DNA of 64,000 nt from Aplidium turbinatum. Its lineage: Eukaryota > Chordata > Ascidiacea > Aplousobranchia > Polyclinidae. The notes beneath the pieces were generated by a model, which was not told the DNA's origin, ran no database searches, and saw nothing but the letters and a program-made list of their open reading frames with translations. Shown one piece after another: positions 34,462 to 45,500 of the stretch (the first letter of the stretch is position 1; each line of letters opens with the position of its first letter). Where the stretch lies: NCBI GenBank assembly GCA_918807975.1, contig OU964934.1, positions 11,656,001 through 11,720,000 on the forward strand, given 5' to 3'. A program made the translations under genes and the position numbers.

Positions 34462-34741
34462 AACACTCGAAAAGACTTTTGCCCTGGAAAGCAACATTTT
34501 CTTTACGTAATTCTATGAAAAAACAGTAAAACATAGAGAAAAAAGCTGTGCGCTATGGAACAATTAAAAGATTCTTTTCTTCTAATAAATCATTGCTATA
34601 ACCCGACATTTTGTTACCAGGAGGTTCCTCTGTATTTTCGGTGCCTTTTTTGCATTCAAGAGGAACCAGCAGCTATCCAGCCTGAAAACCAGTCCTTTTG
34701 TCTATAGAATCAACGCCAAAAGACTGATTTGCTGACTGGGT

Positions 34742-34778
34742 CATGGACTTCTAAATAGTAGCTATTTAGAAGTCCATG
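34742..34778. repeat. Perfect 37-bp palindrome
   Basis: CATGGACTTCTAAATAG followed by TAG and then the exact reverse complement of the first arm. The first 20 bases recur at about 42742-42763 without the second arm. Confidence 0.8.
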
Positions 34779-36228
34779 ACTGGGTGGTGATACGATGTCT
34801 TCGACTTTAGCACTTCTTTTGTTTTATATCATTCATGCAAACCATTGAAGGACACCAGTGATTTGACGCACAGGGCGTGTTGATGAAATTTAACCACGTT
34901 TTGCGTTGTATTTGTACAAATCTGGCAATATTAAATTTTTATTTCATATTGGAATAACTGCTTCATTTCAGTCAGCGCCATGCAAAGGAAAAGATGCAGT
35001 TGAAGGCTTCAAACAGTTACTAGACTCGTAAGATAAACAACACCAGTTCAGATTTCAATTGTATTTCCGGTCGTTGAAGCGAAAATAATACTTGCTATAA
35101 CACAATGGGGTTCTAGAAACAAGGTGGCATCGACTAAACGTGAACTTTAAAGCCTGCTCTGGACCGAAATAGCACCATGCAAGTCGTCAGTGACTTATTG
35201 GTCAGCTGCAATGGTCACATAAAAGAATGCAACGAAACTTTCTTAGTCAAACGCTGATAGTTTCACCACTTGTGCATTTTAATATAAATGGTTTGGGCCG
35301 ATAGGCAATTGCCCGGCAACGAAAATTGCTCTTTTTACGTCGTTTTAATCTACGGTAAAAAGGTCCATTTTTCTGGTTAGGTGAACTGCAAACATCGTGG
35401 TGTGGTAAAGCGAGTCCAGTGCGGTAATGTATAGTTTAGGGTGTAGCCTACTGAAAAATCTTAAATTGATCCAAAATAGGATTGAGCATTCGTTTTACTC
35501 AACCAAAAAATCAAAACAATAAGCGAACGTTTACGGCTAGTCATACAGCCCTTTTCAAGCCTACAAGAAAAAAATTTTTTTTTAAAGAATTACTAAAGAA
35601 TCATGCATTATCACAGCAAAAATATGGTCAAATCTAAACATTTGAGAAACTTGCTTAACTAGCTCACACAAAATAATAACTGAAAAAATTACGCAGTAGC
35701 CTACAACTGGTCAAGTATTTGAGAGGTAAAATTAATTAATTGTTCAGAAAAGGACTCAAGCAGATTATGCCAGATGGACGGAAGCACAACACGAGATAGT
35801 GGCACAAACAAAGCAAAAATACGAGAAGCACAAGACGTGAAAATTCAATCAAAAACTGTTAAAAGATAGGCTCCACTAGCAAATAATTTCCTGTTGAGCC
35901 CTGGGTTGCAAGATTTGATGATCAATGCCTCGTGAATCTAGGTGTCGAACTCGGACAAACACTTACGAACAATTTCGAAGGACTCCAATAAAGGTTTATT
36001 ATTTGAACACGATTGACAGTTTCTAATATGACCTTTAATTGCACTGTTTTTATTAAAATTAGCTAAACTTACATGCTCTCCCACTCTCGCATTTGAATTT
36101 AGCTAATTTTAATAAAAACAACTAAAAATTACTTCTTTGATAAAATTAAAAGTGTAAACGATACTTGTAAAACTGAAAAGCACAACTTAACATCAGACAA
36201 AAAGAGTGGCAAATTAATGTAGCGTGCG

Positions 36229-36396
36229 CAGGACCTTTGAGAGGATAATTTGGGCCTGGTACGGAACCAATGAGATCTTAGCGCCCAGATCAAGATATTT
36301 ATAAGGAAAACGCATCGTATTCAAAGAATACGCTGTGGTTTCTTCATGTTTTCAGGATCCAAAAATACCCTCTGGATCCCTCTGTCAACGCTACTG
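36229..36396 (+). mobile_element. hAT-like MITE, family H, copy 1
   Basis: Begins CAGGACCTTTGAGAGGATAA and ends CTGTCAACGCTACTG. The termini are imperfect inverted repeats of the CAG-n-CGTTnAnAGG kind. Further copies lie at 38698-38900, 43180-43362, 58047-58211 and, split, 59981-60432. Confidence 0.65.
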
Positions 36397-36789
36397 GCCG
36401 TGCATCAGACGTGGACCTGAATCTTATTGTTTTTCAACAGATATCTTCTTGTTTTTTAATAGATTCTAAATTGGCACGACTTTTTTTTCGTAAAAACATA
36501 AATTTTACGTAAGCTTCTGGCAACATATTCATCAATAATTTTCAAAAGTAAATTTAAGTTGGGTCTGAAAGATCCGGAGATTGTCGAATCAGGATCTTGG
36601 ATTCGTACACCTCCGCCGTGCACCGCTTGGAGAGTCACGAATCACATAAGGTCTAAAAGTACAAACAAAAATAGGCGAAACAAATTACAAAATACACAGC
36701 AAATAAAGCGAGCCTCGAGCGTGTAATTGCTTGTTCAACAAGGATTTCTCGCACAAAATTCTCAAGATCAAGTGCCGTTGGATCTACCC

Positions 36790-36985
36790 TCGACGTGTGC
36801 GCTTGAGCAACGCATTGCAAGAACTGTTCTCCATTCAGCGGCATCTAATGAATAGAATAATTCACAGACAACAACAATCAGAAACTTTATTCTGCCAATC
36901 TCGGTGACCTGGTTTGAGTCAATGGGTTAAAGCCTCAACCCTACAAGTATGCGAAACTGGCAGGAATAACCTATCAGAGGCATTC
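36790..36985 (+). repeat. Dispersed repeat family A, copy 3
   Basis: Contains CTCCATTCAGCGGCATCTAA and CTGCCAATCTCGGTGACCTG. No clear tail remains. Confidence 0.55.
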
Positions 36986-37129
36986 AAACCATGCAAACAA
37001 CCATTTAAAATCGCATCCTTTATCCGGAGTCCGGGGTGAGTTTCAAAACAAAATGCTTTTAGCTCTGCATATCAAGCGTCACAATCTCTTGTGAACAATA
37101 GCAATATTTTGAAAAAAAGGAATATAACA

Positions 37130-37830
37130 TGCAAATTAACACAAAAAAGAAAACCATGATTATTGTAAGAAAAGAAAATGCACCAAGTTTAAATATTACT
37201 ACTGACGGAATGCTGGTCGAACAAGTCAAAAGCTTTACTTATCTGGGAGACTGGAACACACAACAACTGAAAATGGCAGATGCGATAAGGAAATATTAAA
37301 ACGAATAGACATAGCGAGAAACAACTTCGTAAAAATGAAAAAAGACATTAACAGCACGCAAACTTAACATCCACACTCGAAAACGAGCTATGAAATGCTA
37401 TATCTGGACGACATTTCTTTACAATGCAGAAACATGGACATTGTCATCACAAATGATAAAACTACTTCAGACATTTGAAATGTGGTTATATAGAAGAATG
37501 CTTAAAATTTCATGGAAGAATAAGATCACAAACGAAGATGTAGGCTACTGTTAGAATGCAAACCAACATGGAAATTCTTTAAACAATTAAAAAAAAAATT
37601 GAAATATTTTAGACATGTGATTCGCAACAATTCTATTCAAAGGCAACTACTAGAAGGAAAAATGAATGGAAAACGAAACAGGGGCAGACCACTTAGAATT
37701 TGGACAAATGATTTTAAAGACATGTCAGTACTTGATCAAAAAACTGCAATAGAAAAACCTCACAACAGAGAAACTTGGCGCTTCACTGCCTCCAACCCTT
37801 GACGAGAGCAAGAAACTTGAAAATGATGAT
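37130..37830 (+). mobile_element. Decayed LINE fragment, RTE-like
   Basis: The early part reads TKKKTMIIVRKENAPSLNIT and then VKSFTYLGDW, typical of the end of a LINE reverse transcriptase. The late part reads YFRHVIRNNSIQRQLLEGKM and GKRNRGRPLRIWTNDFKD, the classic RTE-type C-terminus, and stops near 37801 before a TGATGATGA-like tail. Several stops and frame changes lie between them, so the copy is dead. Confidence 0.75.
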
Positions 37831-38697
37831 GAACAACTTCTGTAATACGCTTGCAGCTTAGTGTTTATGCTTTTTATTTCTAATCACCTCTTGTGGTCTG
37901 CTTTTCACCAACTGATGTAACAGCCTCTTGTCATTGCGGTCGTGAGATGGTCAGTTGTGGTGTTTAATTTTTGAAGTATCATTTGCAGTCCTATTGTAAT
38001 AGCAGCTTATTTTGTAACTGTTACTTTTATTGCATAGACTATTGCTATTTTTAATGAGGGTTCCACTGAAGCCGAAAACTTATATTATTTTTTGTACCTG
38101 TGTTGTTGCTTAATTTTATATTGTTTTTGTGAGTGCTTTGGTAAATGAGACAAAATATCGAAACATGTCAAGCCAAATGCACTGTAATCTGTTTGTACCA
38201 AAAACTGAAAAAGGCAACAATTAGAAAGGTTCTGAAGAAACGGTTCTGAAGAAAGGCAACGATCAGAATCAGCTCTGAGATCTGATCTTTGCGTATACGA
38301 CAATTCTTTTACAAAAATCAAAACTACACTTTCATCTCCCGAAGTGTTTAGTCGTTTGGAGCAGTAGTTAGCCGATGTAACCGTAACAAGGTTTGTGCAA
38401 GGAAAAGATGAAGTCATTGATCACTTTCCTGGTCTACATCTATTAAATAAAGCCCGGAGGTTTGTATATCTTGGACTATAAGACCAAAGTTTGACTGATC
38501 CCTATCACCCTGTCGGTACAGTATGGGAAAACACCAACAGCCGAGGGTGGTCAAAATATGTTTTCGAGGGTTGTAAAAATATATTTCCTCGCCTCAAAGG
38601 ATCAAACGACGACAAATTCTCAGCAAATACACTTCAACGTTCATCTATCACCTTCTTTCGAAACGTCAAGATTAGAAATACCAGCTTGCCTGAGGAC

Positions 38698-38900
38698 CAG
38701 GGCCGTTGAGAGGATATATTGGGCCCGGCACCAATGAGATCCTTGGGCTTCAAATAAAGATATTTATTAAAATAATTCACGGCATCCAAAGAATACGCTG
38801 TGGTTTTGCCATGTTTCCGAACCCTTTGAAAAGGTTTCAGGCTCTTAAAATTACCCCGGATCCAAAAAAAAACTACTGGATCCCTCTGCCAACGGTACTG
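38698..38900 (+). mobile_element. hAT-like MITE, family H, copy 2, at the 3' end of the receptor kinase
   Basis: Starts CAGGGCCGTTGAGAGGATAT and ends CCAACGGTACTG. It is flanked by near-identical 8-mers CTGAGGAC (38690-38697) and CTGAGAAC (38901-38908). It begins about 20 bp beyond the receptor kinase stop codon (minus strand), so it lies in or forms its 3' UTR. On the minus strand it provides AATAAA at 38768-38763. Confidence 0.75.
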
Positions 38901-38919
38901 CTGAGAACAATCAGTGAGA

Positions 38920-39525
38920 TTATGTTGATTGAGTGTCAGATTGATAGCTTTGATTTGTAGAGGGTTCAGACGACTCACATACACTTATCGATTCCAAGCT
39001 ACCGGCCAGCCGTTTTTTGTTCAAAGACGTAAAATAAGATTGGTTTTCTATAATCAAGCACCCTAACGTGTTAGTGGAAGGTTGTGATTCGCTCTTGGCA
39101 AGTCTACTTTGTTGTGGATCGACATTCTTTCTTTCAAACACGTGACGCAGATAGCCCGTTTCAGACACTTTATTGTGTTCCATCCCAGTTGGGAAGTCGT
39201 TTACTGTATCAAATTCTGTCGCGTTTTGGGTGATCAGCGGAAGACTAGGCGACTCACTTCCTTGATTATGAAGCATATGTGAAGAGCTTCGCCTTGCAGT
39301 AGCGATTGTTTCTGCTGCCGTCGCTACTGCAATATCAGTTTTAAAAGAGGAGCTTTCTGTGGATGACAAAGATTGATGGATAGTTGGTTGAAGTTGACTG
39401 TACTTGATATCTTCACTAGAGTTGCAGCTCGTATTGCAATCCCCGTTAAAAGTATTGTTGCAGGAATTCGTCGTATTAAATGAGCTGCTGGCAAACGACG
39501 GCATCCGAGATGTCTTTGGAAATGT
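38920..39525 (-). CDS. Receptor kinase C-terminal tail, last exon
   Basis: A single exon encodes 201 residues rich in Ser, Thr and Asn with no known domain. Tyrosines in short contexts ([25 protein letters not shown]) could be phosphorylated docking sites. IKYSQL fits the ITIM-like pattern I/V-x-Y-x-x-L. The stop codon is at 38922-38920. Confidence 0.85.
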   Translation of the reverse strand, partial: TFPKTSRMPSFASSSFNTTNSCNNTFNGDCNTSCNSSEDIKYSQLQPTIHQSLSSTESSSFKTDIAVATAAETIATARRSSSHMLHNQGSESPSLPLITQNATEFDTVNDFPTGMEHNKVSETGYLRHVFERKNVDPQQSRLAKSESQPSTNTLGCLIIENQSYFTSLNKKRLAGSLESISVCESSEPSTNQSYQSDTQST

Positions 39526-42500
39526 CTACAGGAAAAAAACACCAAGTTGACCGCCCATTGCATATTATCAAATTCAAAAACTTTTCAAAGATGTCACTAG
39601 CCCAATAATATAAATTCCATGAACAAACCTCCGCTTCATCAAGAAGACGACGAAACTCTATTGCCAGATTTGTAAATGATGCTCGGTACTCTGGATTCCA
39701 TCTCCAACACGACAGCATTGTTGCATACCTGAAGTAACGTAAAATGGTTTTCTTAGATTGCTGATCGATTGAGGGAGATCGTTGCCTCTTTTGAAGCTTG
39801 TTGCCTATTTGTCTACACTTTGTTGCCTACAGCTAGATCGACTAAATTACTTGGTGTACTTTATTTACTTACAAATCTTCTGTTGCTAGTTCTGGCCTTG
39901 ACAAACGCATGCCACTGCGCAAATAATGATATATATCTTTAGGAGAAACCTTTGGATACGGTTCAGCGCCAAGTGAAAATATTTCCCAAACCAAAACACC
40001 GAATGACCACCTGAAATAACAAATGGAAACATTATAAGCATTTTAATAAAACATTTGCAACCACCTATTTTTTTTTATTCAAGGCGAACCATATCACAAC
40101 AGATGTAAAATAAGACTCCCTTCTAGCCTATATCTGATTTACATCAAAAAGGTAGGCTACAAATCAACAGCCTATGCTACAAGTAGGGCCGGGCCAAAGT
40201 TATTCTGCACTCTAGACAAACTTTAATTTCTGCGCTCCATAGCTCAATTTTTACTGTAATAAGCAAACCACAAAAGTTATGACTTTTTCATTTTCTTGAA
40301 CTCAAGTTGTTGTTGGTTAAATCACTTTTCAGTTAGTAGTTAGTATAGCAGTTCAAATTTAAATAGTATTATCTCACTTTTTATGCTAACTTTTTTAATT
40401 GTAAATTTTATTACCAATTCTGTCATGTTGAGCGCATAGTCAGACTCAATATATATCGTAGCCACTAGCATTGACATGGGTAGTCCTGTGTGTAGGCTAC
40501 TTATAGACCAAGGACCGGGATCACTTTAGGTACCTAGAAACTTGTTGAAAAGCCCGGAATTTTTTTTTGTAAATGTCTTCCTTTTTGCACTGTGATAGCT
40601 GAGGTGTCCTTATATAACAAACATCCAGCTTTTCCTCAGAAAAACTTTTTATAGATTTTTATTTTATTTTTTACTGGTTTCAACATAAATGGATACGTTT
40701 TATAGTAAAATTTTCATGACTTACACGTCAGACCACACGGTGTATTTGTCAGACCTGAGAGATTCTGGAGAAGTCCATTTTGCTGGTTTTTCCTACAAAA
40801 AGCATTAAAATCATCGGTGAAACATCGTCTGAAAGTGGTTTACACAAATCCGCAAAACCCATTGAATATTTGACTAAGTATACCCAAAAATAGGCTAGCC
40901 TATTCACTTTAGCCACAGTGATTTTCAAATATGTACGAAACTCTTGTGAGGAAGAAGTGTAGCCTAAGATGAATATTGAAGTCGCTACAAAAACTTCGCT
41001 TGACTCAAAAATGTACAAAAAAAAAACAAGGTCAGCTATTTGCTTGCTATCATTAGATATTGCAAGCATGTGCTTATCCATAAAGCATTACTTTAATTAC
41101 GCAGTTTTTCACACAAAAAGACAATGAATTCCTGCGTAGAATTTATTGAACACGCAATAGGCTATTTGAAAACCTGTATCCATGAACATGGCCAGAAGCT
41201 GTGAAGTAGAGTTTTAGTAATGGATCTATAATAATCAATATTGCATGCTTAATGTTTGGTAAACTTTTGAAACTAGAATGTAGCTGTAGCCGAATTATCA
41301 TTTAAAGGTTTTATTTGTTTACTTCTATTTCTTGAGAAGATTTGCACAAAAGCAGGCTAACTTTAATTTCTTACCCATCTACTGCGTATGCGATAGTAGT
41401 CTTTAGCAATCAAATGCTTTGACAGGCCAAAATCACCAATCTTTACAACTTTATCTTTCGTAAGAAGTACATTTCTTGCAGCTAGATCTCGGTGCAATAT
41501 CTATTGGTGAAATATAAACTTCATAACCACAAGCTTCTAAAAATCATCGTCTGGGTTTAAATAACGGCCATACATTGCCCTGATTAAAAATATGGGAATT
41601 AAGTGTTGGAGAGCTCCTCAATGTCGCACCGTTAAAATCATGCTGTGAAGAGTCTCCTACAAGTCACCAGTTGTGGACTGAGCAAGTGACAACTGAGCTG
41701 GCAACATTTTAGCAAGTGGCTGAAGTTGATAAATAATGAAACTGATAAAGTAATAACTGAGCAAGCCGGAACTTGATATGTCACAAATATGCAAAAATGA
41801 GTTTGACAAGCGATGACCAAGCACGTCCGACGTGAGCACGTAAATTTCATTTGCTGACTTGGTAGTAGCTGAAATGTAATTGCTGAGTTGAAACACTTGC
41901 TGAAGTGCCGTATGCCGAGTGGTTCGACGACCATATAACACAGGCCGAGTTGAAGTTGCAAATACTTCTTAAGTAGTAGGCCAAAGTAAGTCGTGGCAAT
42001 TCGCAGGAAATTAAAATCAGCAGTTTGAAGATAATTAGGTTCAATTCAGTTGTTTTTATTTCTGACAGTCCCAGCGAAACACATGTCAACATAGCAAAAG
42101 TCTAGAAAATCATTTCTGTTGTGTTTTGTGTTTTCAGATCTGCCACCTGTGTTTACCTTTTTGCTTGTTAAGTGCTCCATTCCAAGCGCAACCTGGTACG
42201 AAATATCAAGCAGTTCTTTATAGGTTATGACTGCACTTGCAGTGAATATTGCTGAACTGGTTGAAGCCACATCACTTTCACGACAATGCAGGAGAAATGA
42301 TCGTAGATTTCCACCGTCAGCTAATTCCATCAGAAGAATCGGAGTTTTCGTAGGATTTGGATTTTCCTAAAATCAAATTGTACCTTCGACAACTTCAAGA
42401 ATAAGCTTTTAAATTTTTAAGTAACGTGTAACCCATGTTTCTCTTTTTACGTTTACCGTTTTTGATGTTCATATCATCTTCATTCGTGCGAGAATATCAT

Positions 42501-45500
42501 TATATTTCGGGACTTGGACTGTGGCATCAAGAGTAAATTTAAACATATTAGGTTACTGTGGAATTAACGTAGTTTCTACGTCGCGGAATGCTTTGCTACT
42601 GCTTGGTTTATGTTTACGCAAGCACGCATGACGAATTACCATTTCAAACTTATCATCTCAAATGGTACAAATTACAACTGATAAAAAATTCAAGGCATTG
42701 CATTTATCGAAGGACTATAGTTTCCTACTTAATGGTTAAGCCATGGACTTCTAAATAGTAGCATCTGGACTGGACTCTCAGTGGGCAACCTGAGGCCAAA
42801 CAGTTGGTACAACGGTTGGCCAACAGTGGGCCAACAGCCAAGTAACTAACCCTGTTGGCCCACTGTTGGCCAACTGTTGTACCAACTGTTTGGCCTCATG
42901 TTGACCACTGAGTGTCCAGTGGTTAAGCTTACTCTACCAAGTATTTCTTACCCTTTCTTCTTGGCACAGTAGAGTATCAACGATGCATGTTCCAACTATA
43001 GATATGACGTTGACATGGCCCGATGCTTTGATTAAAATTGCGGCTTCCTCAAAGAAATATTCCAAGTCACACAAATGGGAGTTATCTAATATTTTGGGAA
43101 AATCTTTAGTTTGTGTCGCTTTTACTAATAGGCCTATACCACATAATTTTTAGCAGCGCATCGCACATCGGATGTGAACAGACCCAAGGAAAGGCTACAT
43201 TGGGCGCTGTACCAATGATATTTCCAATCTCCTAAAACAAGACACCGCTAAACAAATGGATGTAACAAAAGCACACGCAACGTCTTTCTCTTACTTTGTG
43301 GACTCCTGGAAAGGTTTCGGGCCCTTAAATTAATTCTAAGCACCACCCTGTTAACGCTAGCCTACTGTATGTAAACGTTACTTCTGCTTTCGAAATGCGC
43401 TTGCACAGAATTAATTAACATTTTGCCAGCCGATATCAATGGTAGATTTCGGGGGAGGCAAATGAGGCATTTATCTGGACTTCTCTCTTGGAGTCTCCCT
43501 AGTCAGTCTAGATCAATTTGCGCAAACCGGTGTAATCTGGCTGAATCCCACCATTATAGGCACGAATGGTTAGTTGCGCAATTGAAGAAAAACCAGGGGT
43601 TCGTTTAGCAAAATTGTTGACAAAGTAGCCTATTTGCTTTACTACTACAATGTCAAACGTTGTGTCAATCGTATTATATTTACCTTTCAACACTTTTATT
43701 GCAACCGGTACGTTAGCGCCACTTTCCACTTTTAAGCAGCCTTTGTATACTTGTCCGTAAAATCCACTTCCAAGAACCACAGGATTGCCTTCTCTTTGCG
43801 TCCATATCAACCTAAATGGATAGGCTTGAAGCAAACACATTTTCCTTTTCAAATCTCAACGAAGGTGAAAATTAAAAGCTTAGATTGATAAATTTTAATG
43901 TTTGATTAAATATAATTTTGATACGTGAAATGAAAACATTATTACGTGAAGCGGTTGTGAAGGTAAGATGCTCAGTTGTAACGGAGGTTTTTCAACTAAA
44001 CTACAGCTCTGTACGTAATACCTTTCACGAGGAACTTCTTTTGACTTTACTAGGTTCATGTCGTGAGGGGAAACCGCGGGAAACTTCTTTTGCTGTAAAA
44101 CACATGGTCGATCACATAAACAGGGATCAGAATGAAAGATGAAGAAATTGGAAACCAAATAAAAAAGCACTTAAACCCTGCTTCAAAGGGCAGCGTTTGC
44201 ATAGAAGATTACCATACGTTGTTTTTAAGGCATTTCCATCAGGGTTGCATTTGATCAACAATGGGGTTCTTAGTCATAGAAGTGGATAAAGTAGCAGCCT
44301 GCGAGATGGCTGCGAGTAGCCTAACTGTTTATTGTTTTCTCATTTCGGACGTCTAACCGCGTTAATTCAGTATCAGAAAGATTAATGGAATGCAGCAAAC
44401 TTTGCAGGATTTACTCGCTTGTCTGCTTGAAGTGTTGCAGTTCGAAACACTTCCTTCAACATTTCCTCCCCTTCCTTTGCTGTTGGTTGTCGTTCGTCAG
44501 TCAACGTGGCAAGTCTTATTTCGTGATTAACGACGTAAATTATAAATGACTGGCAACTCTTTTTTTATGATGTTTTAAACTTTTAATTACCCATTTTACG
44601 ACAAAAATTACTCTAATTGTGGACTACAACTGACCAATGAAAATGTTTGTAAAAAAAAACATAACAAAGTGGGTACTTTTTACAACCATAAACCAACAAA
44701 AACGTTTTGCCTCAACGTGGTAATATAGGCTAACATACATTGTATCAAAGTAAACAGAGAAGGGTTGCTGTCCTAACTTAAAAGCAACGGTTAGGCCTAC
44801 TGCTAAAAACCCAGATTAAACTTTTGTTTACGAAGTCTTATTCTAAAGTACAATCAAGATTATTTTTCAGCGAGCCTTGAGATCTTTGATCGTTTGATGC
44901 AGTTGTGTCCAGTCAATCCCACCAACATCGCTAACACGGAATCGGACACGAGCATGGCACAAACTCTATTTCAAGGATCATTTTCACTTTTTTCGAACAT
45001 TCCAAAATGTAATTTTGTATGATATAAAAGTTTAAGTTTTGGTCAAAGTAATTTATTTTGTCCAAAGTCGGCTTTTCATTGCATTTTACCTTCGTGATGA
45101 AAACTCAATATAGTTTTAGATACTCATCTATATCTCATTTCGAATAGTCATTACTTTAACATATATATTTTTTGCAGTCAATGTGGGTTATTGATTACTA
45201 TTATGTAAAATATTTTGCAACAATGTTCATGAGTTCATCCTTAACACAAGTGCGAAATTTCGTCATCATCTGAAACACTAAATCAATTCTGAGAGAATTA
45301 AGGCCGCCAATTACTCACTCCATGAGGAAAAGATCCCACCCTTCGGCAATAATCTCGATATTCGGAAGGAGCTGAAGAATTTCCACTCTGCACTGCGACT
45401 GGGTCCTCTGTCTCCAAAAGTTGGTTGTAAATATCATCGGTACTTTCGATGTGCATTCCATACCGGACATAATTTTCAAGTATCTAACAAGCATAATGTA

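Larger units (their letters stand above)
31620..36220. other. Gene-free region downstream of RhoGAP, MITE-rich
   Basis: No coding signal is seen. The stretch holds most of the remaining family P MITEs and a 37-bp perfect palindrome (34742-34778). No AATAAA occurs in the first 2 kb after the RhoGAP stop, so its polyadenylation site is unknown. Confidence 0.5.

Noticed and set aside
38491-38709. Plus-strand frame just beyond the kinase 3' end
   Set aside because: Runs into the hAT MITE and has no recognisable product.
43811-43824. Joining exon 45483-45319 directly to a kinase exon starting at 43824
   Set aside because: It needed a shifted donor. The intermediate 71-bp exon 44092-44022 gives perfect phases and a normal juxtamembrane sequence (VPRERLIW), so it is preferred.
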